NCBI GenBank assembly: GCA_039809365.1
Contig: JBDHUV010000024.1
Location: 1-9,913, forward strand
Source of the DNA: JBDHUV01 sp039809365
GTDB lineage: Bacteria > Patescibacteriota > Microgenomatia > Levybacterales > GWA1-39-11
Length of the DNA stretch: 9,913 bases
Reading direction: 5' to 3'
Positions 1 to 6,750 of the stretch are shown one piece after another. How positions within the stretch are numbered: the first letter of the stretch is position 1; every line of letters starts with the position of its first letter. A program made the translations under genes and the position numbers. Under the pieces are notes generated by a model. The model was not told where the DNA came from and did no database searches. It saw only the letters and a list, made by a program, of their open reading frames with translations.

Positions 1-1
1 A

Positions 2-49
2 TTTAGAAAAGTCATTGTTGTATATCATGGCCTAGTCATTGTAAAGTAG
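2..49 (+). CDS. Possible 3' end of an upstream gene (partial)
   Basis: The frame starting at base 2 is open to a TAG at 47-49 and would encode FRKVIVVYHGLVIVK, ending six bases before the ATG of the next gene. The alternating hydrophobic residues and the tight spacing suit the end of a real protein in a genome this dense. However, 15 open codons also occur often by chance, and a second frame (from base 3) is open to 35. No family can be named from so short a piece. Confidence 0.25.
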   Translation, partial: FRKVIVVYHGLVIVK

Positions 50-55
50 TGAGGT

Positions 56-592
56 ATGATATTTGGACTACTGATTGTTTTACTCATTGTACTTTTTGTT
101 TTACTATCATTTGTTTGGCCACCAGAAAGCCCTTGGGCTCCTCAATGGAGAATTTCAAGGTCTAATGCAAGGAAAGCTCTTTCATTTATAAAAATATCAA
201 AAAAAGATATTGTGTATGAGTTGGGATGCGGAGACGGAGAGTTTGTTTTAACTGCAGCAGAAGATTTTGGAGCAACCTCGGTTGGAATAGAGATTGATCC
301 TTTGAGATATTGTGTCTCGTGGATACGAGCACGATTAAGCAAATCTTCAAGAAAAATATCTATTATGAGAAAAGATTTTAAACAGGTAAAGCTTTCCAAT
401 GCGACAGTTATATATATGTATCTTATTCCGATGGGAATGAAAAAAATACTCCCCCAACTAAAAAGAGAATTAAACTCTGGAACAAAAATTGTGAGTTATA
501 GATATAAAATTCCATTATCTTCCAAAGAGAAAAAAATTAAGTTTTTAAAAGAAGAGCCAAAAGAAAAATTTTTTCTCTATATTGTTACTTAA
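56..592 (+). CDS. Membrane-anchored class I SAM-dependent methyltransferase (FAM173-like)
   Basis: This 178-residue protein begins with one strongly hydrophobic segment (about residues 2-20), followed by WPPESPWAP and a short Rossmann-type methyltransferase domain. Motif I is VYELGCGDGEF (53-63), the SAM-binding glycine loop. GIEIDP (77-82) carries the acidic residue expected to hold the SAM ribose. ATVIYMYLIP (116-125), then LPQLKREL and GTKIVSYRY, match the pattern of small prokaryotic methyltransferases related to eukaryotic FAM173/ATPSCKMT, which methylate a lysine and are also membrane-anchored. The substrate here is unknown; by analogy a membrane protein is possible. The ATG at 56 is chosen because it puts the anchor at the N terminus and no other Met fits. 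GAGG at 51-54 lies only one base from the ATG, too close for an ordinary ribosome site. The 3' end overlaps the convergent glycosyltransferase gene by 8 bp. Confidence 0.82.
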   Translation: MIFGLLIVLLIVLFVLLSFVWPPESPWAPQWRISRSNARKALSFIKISKKDIVYELGCGDGEFVLTAAEDFGATSVGIEIDPLRYCVSWIRARLSKSSRKISIMRKDFKQVKLSNATVIYMYLIPMGMKKILPQLKRELNSGTKIVSYRYKIPLSSKEKKIKFLKEEPKEKFFLYIVT

Positions 593-1964
593 AACATTGG
601 AAAAGATTCACTCTATTTGTAATCCCTTCTGCATAGACTGGATGGCTGTGTATTAAGTCACATGACGTACTAATTTTATTTTTCACCACTATCTCATCAA
701 GTATTTGGTCTTCTACTCCATAGTGTGGAAAGGAAACTCCATGTACTATAACGATCGTTTTATGGTTAATTGCAGATTCTGTCATAGTATCGGCATCTAA
801 AATTCCTTTTCTGAAAATGTTGGCATTTGTATCTATAGTTTTATTAAGTAATGGAATCTGCGTCATATACGCGAGTAACGGAGCAATATCATTTGCGCCA
901 TATATATATTCAGGCTTTGAATTTTCAATTTTTTCTACCAGAGTATGGAATGATGGTATATTCTGTAATGATCTATATTGAGTAATGTAAATAAAAAAAT
1001 TAAAGAAAAGGAGACAAACGATCAGTGAAGGAATAACCATTCTCTGTAAATTCATTTTCTTTGTAAGGATAGACTGATAGACAGGGAAAGATATTATGAG
1101 AAAAGGTACCATGATATTAAGATATAAATAATAGATATCTTGATACAAAAGAATAAATAGTATTGAGAATACAGAGAATAAGCTAAAGAATAGATATTTT
1201 CTCCAGACAAATAAATTAATGAGTAAAAGAGAAAATAATAATATATCCCTGAATATAAAAAATTGGAGAACTCCTGTTTTACTTGTTCCAGAACCTCTCG
1301 TCAGTGAGTAGAAAAAGATATCCTGAATTATTCCTTCTCTTGCAAATAATAAAAAAGGGGTAAGGACAACTCCTATGGTGACTCCAAATCCAAAAATAAA
1401 TTTTAAAAGAGACTTTCTTTCCTTTAATAAAAAAAACATTCCATAGGTTGCAACGAGCGGAAGAAAATATGCCTTTGTAAGTACTGCAAAAGCAACAAAG
1501 CCTCCTACAAGAATAATATTTTTTCTTTGAAAGAAAAAATATGATATAACTGCAAAAAGACTTGCCATGAAAACTCCTGATTGATGGTCTGATGTGGCAA
1601 GAATAATAAATGAAAACAAGTATAGTATTTGGCAGATAATTGCATATTGTTTATTGTCCCACTGTCGTATGACAATTGCATATATACATAATGATGTAAT
1701 GGCGACCTCTATACTTGCAGTGAAATAATAAAAATAAATATTATTCCCTGATATCGCAAGGTATATTGCAGAAAGATATGGAAAAAGCGGAAAATTGGTA
1801 AAGAAAATATCTGCATATAATAATTTGCCTTGTAAAATTTGATACGCAGTATAAAAATATACATTTGTATCAGATAGTCTGAGAGATACAGAAGATAATT
1901 TTAAGAGAAGAAAAAGACTCGGTGCAATAAAAGATATCCAGTGCTGAGAAAGAAAAGATTTCAT
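585..1964 (-). CDS. Polytopic membrane glycosyltransferase, GT-C/GT39 (PMT/ArnT)-like
   Basis: This multi-spanning protein of about 459 residues has roughly ten hydrophobic segments over residues 8-325 and a C-terminal soluble part (about 335-459). After the first membrane segment, SDTNVYFYTAYQILQGK (31-47) and YADIFFTNFPLFPY (50-63) match the first periplasmic loop of GT-C enzymes. In those, an Asp follows TM1 and a 'G-x-x-x-Y-x-D' block leads into TM2. Such enzymes transfer sugars from polyprenyl-phosphate donors on the outer face of the membrane. Donor and acceptor cannot be read from the sequence. The start is set at the ATG at 1964, because ATGA (1964-1961) fuses it to the femAB-like stop in the usual 4-bp overlap and because the hydrophobic segment then starts near residue 8. 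An ATG at 2000 would add 12 polar residues and overlap femAB by 40 bp. Neither start has a Shine-Dalgarno. It is the last gene of the uvrD-like operon. Confidence 0.75.
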   Translation of the reverse strand: MKSFLSQHWISFIAPSLFLLLKLSSVSLRLSDTNVYFYTAYQILQGKLLYADIFFTNFPLFPYLSAIYLAISGNNIYFYYFTASIEVAITSLCIYAIVIRQWDNKQYAIICQILYLFSFIILATSDHQSGVFMASLFAVISYFFFQRKNIILVGGFVAFAVLTKAYFLPLVATYGMFFLLKERKSLLKFIFGFGVTIGVVLTPFLLFAREGIIQDIFFYSLTRGSGTSKTGVLQFFIFRDILLFSLLLINLFVWRKYLFFSLFSVFSILFILLYQDIYYLYLNIMVPFLIISFPVYQSILTKKMNLQRMVIPSLIVCLLFFNFFIYITQYRSLQNIPSFHTLVEKIENSKPEYIYGANDIAPLLAYMTQIPLLNKTIDTNANIFRKGILDADTMTESAINHKTIVIVHGVSFPHYGVEDQILDEIVVKNKISTSCDLIHSHPVYAEGITNRVNLFQCFK

Positions 1965-2992
1965 CGTGCTAGCTGCTTTTTTATTTTTAGATATAACCAT
2001 CGGAGTCGATCAGCTTGTTGGTATGTTTTATATAAGAATGGCTTTAGTATTAAATCATAACTTCCTATAAACTCTACATGTTGGGCTCCATAGTTTTGTT
2101 TAAATCTATGAAATCCGTACCACGGATCATTCTTGTCTGGGTCTTTTCCTAATGCCCCCCACATATCAAACTTTGTGCATCCATTTTTTTTACCAAATTT
2201 GATTGCTTCCCACATCATGAGATTTGATGCCATTTTATCTCTGTGTGTACTTGTTGACGCACCATATGGATAATATAACGTGTTATTACAGATGAAGACA
2301 ATCCATGCGACCAATGTCTCTTTCTCAAAGGTTGCTGTTAATAAATGGGAGCTAAGTGTATTTGGCTTTGCGACATGAGGAAGTGTCTCCCATTGTAACG
2401 TATGATATTTGTGAGTATGCGCATAGAATTTTTGACGTTTTGTTGTCTCATCAGTTAATTTTAGATATTCCCTAAAGGCTTTTTGACTATTATCTTCTTG
2501 AACTTCTACTCCTTTCTTTTGCGCAATTTTTATATTGTACCTTGTTTTTTGATGCATCTGCGCGCGTAATGTTTCTTCGTCTTTTGTAAGATCTAATGTG
2601 AATGTGTATTTTGTAAATAAAGGATGATGCGATGGAGGTAGCCCGAGAGATTTAATTTTAGAAATTAGTTCATTTTTTGAAATACTATTCGGTTCGAGTT
2701 GGATAAAAATACATTTATATCCTCTTCCAATCTCTTTGAGTGATTGAAGGAGCTCTTTTGTTGGAAAATCACCTTTTGGTAAGTATCCTATGGTATAGGG
2801 AGTTTTTGGAATTGGATGGATAGTTACGGTAAATACTGTTTTTAGTTTTCCATTATCTTGAATTCCTTTTCGTACAACGACAACCCCTGTTTTTTTTCTA
2901 AACTCTCCCCATTCATACGCTTGAAGTGGATGAGATATTAATTTGTTATATTCGTCTTTTTGTTTTTCAGTGATATCAATAAGATCATTCAT
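1961..2992 (-). CDS. FemAB/FemX-family peptidoglycan aminoacyltransferase
   Basis: The protein has 343 residues in two GNAT-like halves. The family signature M-x-x-K-T-R-Y-N-I-x-x-A-x-K-K-G (146-161) is clear. It is followed by YYPYGAST (240-247), FDMWGALGKDP (275-285), DPWYGFHRFK (289-298) and EFIGSYDL (307-314), all typical of the second half. FemX-type enzymes use aminoacyl-tRNA to add the first residue of the interpeptide bridge to lipid II or UDP-MurNAc-pentapeptide, working in the cytosol at the membrane. At 343 residues it is the size of Weissella FemX and lacks the coiled-coil arm of staphylococcal FemA. The amino acid cannot be predicted. Other members of this fold act on other acceptors, so wall bridging is the likely but not certain role. 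The gene starts 24 bp after the uvrD-like stop and shares ATGA with the glycosyltransferase downstream. No Shine-Dalgarno is visible. Confidence 0.88.
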   Translation of the reverse strand: MNDLIDITEKQKDEYNKLISHPLQAYEWGEFRKKTGVVVVRKGIQDNGKLKTVFTVTIHPIPKTPYTIGYLPKGDFPTKELLQSLKEIGRGYKCIFIQLEPNSISKNELISKIKSLGLPPSHHPLFTKYTFTLDLTKDEETLRAQMHQKTRYNIKIAQKKGVEVQEDNSQKAFREYLKLTDETTKRQKFYAHTHKYHTLQWETLPHVAKPNTLSSHLLTATFEKETLVAWIVFICNNTLYYPYGASTSTHRDKMASNLMMWEAIKFGKKNGCTKFDMWGALGKDPDKNDPWYGFHRFKQNYGAQHVEFIGSYDLILKPFLYKTYQQADRLRWLYLKIKKQLAR

Positions 2993-3016
2993 GAGAAAGA
3001 TTGTATATTTATTATA

Positions 3017-4873
3017 TTAAAAAAAGTCTGGATCTGAAGTGGGCATATTTTTTAAATTTTTTTCTACTACTCTTGTGGGTAGCTCCATAATAAATCGAGA
3101 AACTGTAGGAGTAAGGCGTTGTCCAAAGAAAAGGCGACGCTTTGCAAATGTTAAGGTAAGCTTTGTTTTTGCACGAGTAATTCCCACATAACAAAGGCGT
3201 CTTTCTTCTTCTAATTCTGTAGTGTCAAAGAGTGCTTGACTATGGGGGAAAAGACCTTCTTCCATGCCAATCATAAAGACCATTGAAAACTCGAGTCCTT
3301 TTGCAGCATGTAAAGTCATAAGGGTAATTGCATTTGGACGACTAGATTTTTGCATTGATTTATCTGATCTATATTCTTGTTCGACCAATGATACATTTTG
3401 AAGAAAGTCAGTAAGGTTTGGAAACTCAAGAGCAACAGATCGTAATTCTCGTATATTTTCCAAACGTGGAGCATCTTCTGGGTCTCTTTCATCATACATC
3501 TCAATATACTGAGTTTTGCGGAGCACATCATCTAGTATGTCTATTGTTGATTTTGTTTCATAATATCCTCGTTCGTCAAATTCTGTAAGATACTCAAAAA
3601 AATAAGAGAGACGTTTTTTTCCGAGTTTTTCAATTCTTTTTAGTGCAACAGAATCTTTCTGGGTAGCAAGATATGATAAATATGACAGTACATCTTTTAT
3701 TTCTTTTCTCTCATAAAATCTCAACCCTCCAACAAGTACATAGGGAATACCGTGATGAAGAAGAACCTCTTCAATTGTACGGGACTGAGCATTCATTCTG
3801 TATAAAATTGCAATATCTGCGTATGTGAGTTCTGGATTTTTATCCATTGCTTCATGAATAAGACGAATGATCTGGTCTACTTCATGGTGTTCATTTTCCG
3901 CTTGAAGTATTCTTAAATCTTCTCCTTCTGGATTTTCAGTCCATAGATTAAGTACAGGGTGAGATGTATTATGAGAAATAACACTGTAGGCTGCATTCAA
4001 AATATTTTGAGTCGAGCGATAATTTTGAGACAATGGAAAAACTTGTGCTTTAGGAAAGTCTTCTTGAAATTTTTTTAAGTTTCTAAAATCTGCTCCTCGA
4101 AAACTATAAATACTTTGGGAAAAATCACCAACTATACAGATATTCTTATGTTTCTCAGACAACATTTTAGATAATTCATATTGAGCATGATTTGTGTCTT
4201 GATACTCATCAATGAGAATATATTGGAATTGTTCTTGATATTTTTTAAGAATCTCTGGATGTGTACGAAAAAGTCTGATAGTCTCAAGTAGTAAATCATC
4301 AAAATCTAGAGCATCTCGATCTTTCATTAATTGTTGGTACAGAGGGTACACACGAGATACAATTTCTTGGAATCTTCCTCTTGCAAATGAAGCATAAGAA
4401 ACAGGATCAATAAGCTGATTTTTATTTTGTGATATAGCAGATAAAATAGACCTTGGTTTTGCATCTTTAATAGGAATAGATAAAAGGTTCATTGCGTCTT
4501 TTACTGTTTGCTGTTGGTCAGAAGAATCATAGATCAAATATTTATTTGATATGCCGATTGCCTCTCCGTCAACTCTCAGAATTTTGGCACATAATGAGTG
4601 GAATGTTCCTACAGTTGGTGGAGAATACCTCATTGCATTTTCACCAAGTGCATTCATAATTCTTTCTTTCATTTCCCCAGCTGCTTTATTAGTAAATGTG
4701 AGCATAACAATGTTATGGGGAGAGACCTCTTTTTCTTGAATAAGATAGAGTACTTTATGAACTAAAACTCTTGTTTTACCACTCCCTGCCCCTGCCAAAA
4801 CGATAATAGGTCCTTCTGTTGCAAGGATTGCTTTTTTTTGTTCATCATTCATTTTATTGAGAATAGTATCCAT
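3017..4873 (-). CDS. UvrD/PcrA/Rep-family 3'-5' DNA helicase (superfamily 1A), short form
   Basis: This 618-residue ATP-driven single-strand translocase has every SF1A motif: Q-motif region MNDEQKKAI (8-16); I, GAGSGKT (28-34); Ia, TFTNKAAGEM (59-68); II, LIDEYQDTN (220-228); III, VGDFSQSIYSFRGAD (248-262); IV, QNYRST (283-288); V, TLHAAKGLEF (520-529); VI, RRLCYVGITRAK (558-569). It is therefore expected to be active. UvrD and PcrA run to about 720 residues; this one stops some 50 residues after motif VI, so the C-terminal Tudor-like segment that contacts RNA polymerase is missing. The usual P-x-R-G-I-G region in domain 2B is reduced to RIEKLGKKRL (413-422). Likely roles are repair and replication; UvrD, PcrA and Rep cannot be told apart here. 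The ATG at 4873 fits the family N terminus. It is the first gene of a three-gene operon with a good promoter at 4911-4939. Confidence 0.93.
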   Translation of the reverse strand: MDTILNKMNDEQKKAILATEGPIIVLAGAGSGKTRVLVHKVLYLIQEKEVSPHNIVMLTFTNKAAGEMKERIMNALGENAMRYSPPTVGTFHSLCAKILRVDGEAIGISNKYLIYDSSDQQQTVKDAMNLLSIPIKDAKPRSILSAISQNKNQLIDPVSYASFARGRFQEIVSRVYPLYQQLMKDRDALDFDDLLLETIRLFRTHPEILKKYQEQFQYILIDEYQDTNHAQYELSKMLSEKHKNICIVGDFSQSIYSFRGADFRNLKKFQEDFPKAQVFPLSQNYRSTQNILNAAYSVISHNTSHPVLNLWTENPEGEDLRILQAENEHHEVDQIIRLIHEAMDKNPELTYADIAILYRMNAQSRTIEEVLLHHGIPYVLVGGLRFYERKEIKDVLSYLSYLATQKDSVALKRIEKLGKKRLSYFFEYLTEFDERGYYETKSTIDILDDVLRKTQYIEMYDERDPEDAPRLENIRELRSVALEFPNLTDFLQNVSLVEQEYRSDKSMQKSSRPNAITLMTLHAAKGLEFSMVFMIGMEEGLFPHSQALFDTTELEEERRLCYVGITRAKTKLTLTFAKRRLFFGQRLTPTVSRFIMELPTRVVEKNLKNMPTSDPDFF

Positions 4874-4886
4874 ATGTTGTTATAAT
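4857..4886 (+). promoter_or_regulatory. Predicted sigma-70 promoter (extended -10) for tpiA and the LCP gene
   Basis: TTGAGA (4857-4862, five of six consensus bases) lies 18 bp upstream of a perfect TATAAT (4881-4886), which is preceded by the extended -10 element TG-N at 4878-4880. The -35 falls inside the first codons of the uvrD-like gene on the other strand. A start near 4893 would leave a leader of about 65 nt before the ATG at 4958. The leader has no evident Shine-Dalgarno and crosses the opposing uvrD promoter. Confidence 0.5.
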
Positions 4887-4910
4887 AGTTTTTGTGCAGA
4901 GGTATCACTA

Positions 4911-4939
4911 ATTATATTCGTACTTATGTATAGTTACAA
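4911..4939 (-). promoter_or_regulatory. Predicted sigma-70 promoter for the uvrD-like operon
   Basis: Read on the minus strand, TTGTAA (4939-4934) is followed by a 17-bp spacer and a perfect TATAAT (4916-4911). A start near 4904 would give a leader of about 30 nt before the ATG at 4873, with no Shine-Dalgarno. In AT-rich DNA such matches arise by chance, but correct spacing, position and a perfect -10 in an 84-bp gap make this one credible. Confidence 0.55.
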
Positions 4940-4957
4940 CCCGCACGGCTATTGTCT

Positions 4958-5641
4958 ATGACCAGAAATCTTATTGCTGCCAACTGGAAATCTCATAAAT
5001 CACTTGAAGAGACAACAGATTTTTTTAACACACTTACCCAGAAAAAGGAGTCTCTTATTACAAATCAAACAGATATTGTTGTCTGTCCCCCATTTTCATC
5101 TTTAGCTACTGCACACAAAATGAGTAAAGATGCATCACTGCCTATTTATTTAGGCGCACAAAATGTTTCTCCTTTCCCAGAAGGAGCGTATACAGGAGAA
5201 ATCGCTTCATCTCAGTTGAAAGAGATCGCTGAGTATGTGATTATTGGTCATTCTGAAAGGCGTTCTCATTTTGGTGAGACAGAAGAACTGATCGAACAGA
5301 AAGTTCTGCAAGCTAAAAATGTAGGATTACAAGTCATTCTATGCGTACAGGATGCTCACGGAATTGTGTATGAAGGGGTAGATGTTGTTGCCTATGAGCC
5401 AGTATCTGCAATTGGGACAGGTAATCCAGCAACTCCAGAGAATGTGACAGAAGTACTAAGTTCCTTACAGAGTAACTATCCAAATGTACGGCTATTATAT
5501 GGAGGAAGTGTTGATACAGAATCAATTCATACATTTTTGACAATTCCAGCCTTACAAGGCTTCTTAGTAGGAGGAGCAAGTCTTGATCCTGAATCGTTTA
5601 TTAAACTCATACAAGCATGCGACACAAAAAACTCTCATTAA
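4958..5641 (+). CDS. tpiA: Triosephosphate isomerase, compact form
   Basis: It interconverts dihydroxyacetone phosphate and glyceraldehyde 3-phosphate in glycolysis, as a cytosolic TIM barrel. The catalytic set is complete: Asn9 and Lys11 in AANWK, His98 in IIGHSERR (95-102), and Glu147 in AYEPVSAIGTG (145-155). The phosphate-binding loops GGSV (182-185) and VGGAS (204-208) are present. At 227 residues it is short next to the usual bacterial 250. The missing residues come from the stretch after strand 5 (ILCVQ to VVAYEP is only about ten residues, where about 40 is usual) and from the helix before strand 7. The compact size recalls archaeal TIMs, although NWK is the bacterial form. The ATG at 4958 matches the family start (MTRNLIAANWK). 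A TTG at 4952 would add two residues and is less likely. The 3' end overlaps the LCP gene by 25 bp, so the two are probably cotranscribed. Confidence 0.95.
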   Translation: MTRNLIAANWKSHKSLEETTDFFNTLTQKKESLITNQTDIVVCPPFSSLATAHKMSKDASLPIYLGAQNVSPFPEGAYTGEIASSQLKEIAEYVIIGHSERRSHFGETEELIEQKVLQAKNVGLQVILCVQDAHGIVYEGVDVVAYEPVSAIGTGNPATPENVTEVLSSLQSNYPNVRLLYGGSVDTESIHTFLTIPALQGFLVGGASLDPESFIKLIQACDTKNSH

Positions 5642-6750
5642 TACTTATCATTGGTATAGTGATATTCCTTGTCGGCTTTAAATATATAAAAGCGGGCATT
5701 CCATTTTTATATGAACTATTTGTAAAAAAAGACATTCAATTAAAGCAGGAGAAGCAAGAATCAATTAATATATTATTGTTAGGAATTGGTGGAGGTAATC
5801 ATGACGGGCCAGAGCTTACAGATACTATTATTCTGGCAAATATAAATCCTGAAAAAAATAAAGTAGAGATGTTCTCTATCCCAAGGGATTTATGGATGCC
5901 AGATCTGCAAGACAGAATAAATTCTGCATATGCATTTGGTCAAGCAAAAGATAAAAAAGGACAAGTTCTTGCAAAAGCAGTAGTTGAAAAAGTAACAGGA
6001 CAGCCGATTGATTATGTGTTTGTAATTGACTTTGCAGGGTTTGTAAAAGGAGTTGACCATTTAGGAGGAATCCAAGTTGATGTAAAGCGAGGATTTGATG
6101 ATTATGCATACCCAATTAGTGGGAAGGAAAATGATTTATGTGGGTATACACAAGAAGAAGTTGATGAATTAGTTGCTACTGCTGAAGCTGAGTTGGGGGT
6201 AGATATTTTTCCATGTAGATACAAACACATTTCATTCAAAGAAGGATTACAGGAAATGGATGGACAGACTGCTCTGGAGTTTGTAAGGTCAAGACATTCA
6301 CTAGGAGATGAAGGAAGTGATTTTTCCCGATCGATGAGGCAACAAGAAGTTATTGCGGCTTTGCGCAAAAAAATATTTTCGTTAGGAATAGTATTAAATC
6401 CTGTAAAAGTTGTAGGTCTGGTAAATATTGTTCAAGAGAATATTAGTACTGATATTAAAAAAGAAGAATATGATGATTTTATAAAGCTTGCAAAGAAAAT
6501 GGAAAAAGCAAAAATTGAAAGCCATATAATAAATGTTTCAAATGAAGCGAGAGAAGAATATGGATTGTTGGAAAATCCTTTAATGTCTAAAGAATATAAT
6601 TACAAGTGGGTTCTTATTCCTCGGAAAGGCAATGGTGACTTTACTGAGATTCATCAGTTTATAACGTGTGTGTTAAGCGGAAAAGTATGTGAAATTACTG
6701 AAGATGGGGTAAAAACTTCTTCTCCAACTATCACTCCTCACCAAAATTAG
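5617..6750 (+). CDS. LCP (LytR-CpsA-Psr) family cell-wall glycopolymer ligase with cysteine-bearing insertion
   Basis: LCP enzymes move a glycopolymer from its polyprenyl-pyrophosphate carrier to peptidoglycan on the outer face of the membrane. This 377-residue protein has a basic start (MRHKK), one membrane anchor (about 7-22) and an external LCP domain. Hallmarks are ILLLGIGGG (52-60), LTDT (67-70) with the metal-site Asp, SIPRDLW (87-93), RINSAYAFG (100-108), VFVIDFAGF (134-142), VDHLGGIQVDV (146-156), MDGQTALEFVRSRHS (214-228) and RQQEVIAAL (241-249). The arginines expected to bind pyrophosphate (90, 224, 226, 241) are present. Between DDYAYP and FKEGLQ there is an insertion of some 35 residues (about 168-203) with Cys175 and Cys200; two more cysteines, 351 and 358, lie near the C terminus. 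The ATG at 5617 lies inside the end of tpiA (25-bp overlap), yet it is the only start that gives a proper anchor. The 3' end overlaps the DUF2298 gene tail to tail by 20 bp. Confidence 0.92.
   Translation: MRHKKLSLILIIGIVIFLVGFKYIKAGIPFLYELFVKKDIQLKQEKQESINILLLGIGGGNHDGPELTDTIILANINPEKNKVEMFSIPRDLWMPDLQDRINSAYAFGQAKDKKGQVLAKAVVEKVTGQPIDYVFVIDFAGFVKGVDHLGGIQVDVKRGFDDYAYPISGKENDLCGYTQEEVDELVATAEAELGVDIFPCRYKHISFKEGLQEMDGQTALEFVRSRHSLGDEGSDFSRSMRQQEVIAALRKKIFSLGIVLNPVKVVGLVNIVQENISTDIKKEEYDDFIKLAKKMEKAKIESHIINVSNEAREEYGLLENPLMSKEYNYKWVLIPRKGNGDFTEIHQFITCVLSGKVCEITEDGVKTSSPTITPHQN

Noticed and set aside
526..578. Imperfect 12-bp inverted repeat (AGAGAAAAAAATT / AATTTTTTCTCT) near the end of the methyltransferase gene, as a terminator
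   Set aside because: The stem is almost all A/T with a one-base bulge and a loop of nearly 30 nt, and it lies in lysine- and phenylalanine-rich coding sequence where such runs are expected.
3017..3035. T-run at the end of the uvrD-like gene (minus strand CCAGAC followed by seven T) as a terminator
   Set aside because: No stem precedes it; the bases encode the final DPDFF and stop, and the next gene follows after 24 bp, which fits an operon.
4874..4957. Possible small RNA or riboswitch in the divergent gap
   Set aside because: Only 84 bp, largely taken up by two promoter matches, with no stable stem-loop that I can see.
5334..5579. Antisense open frame within tpiA, and similar frames antisense to the LCP and DUF2298 genes (5876-6115, 6102-6368, 8139-8432)
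   Set aside because: They are mirror frames of well-recognised conserved proteins, with low-complexity Leu/His/Gln-rich translations and no domain.
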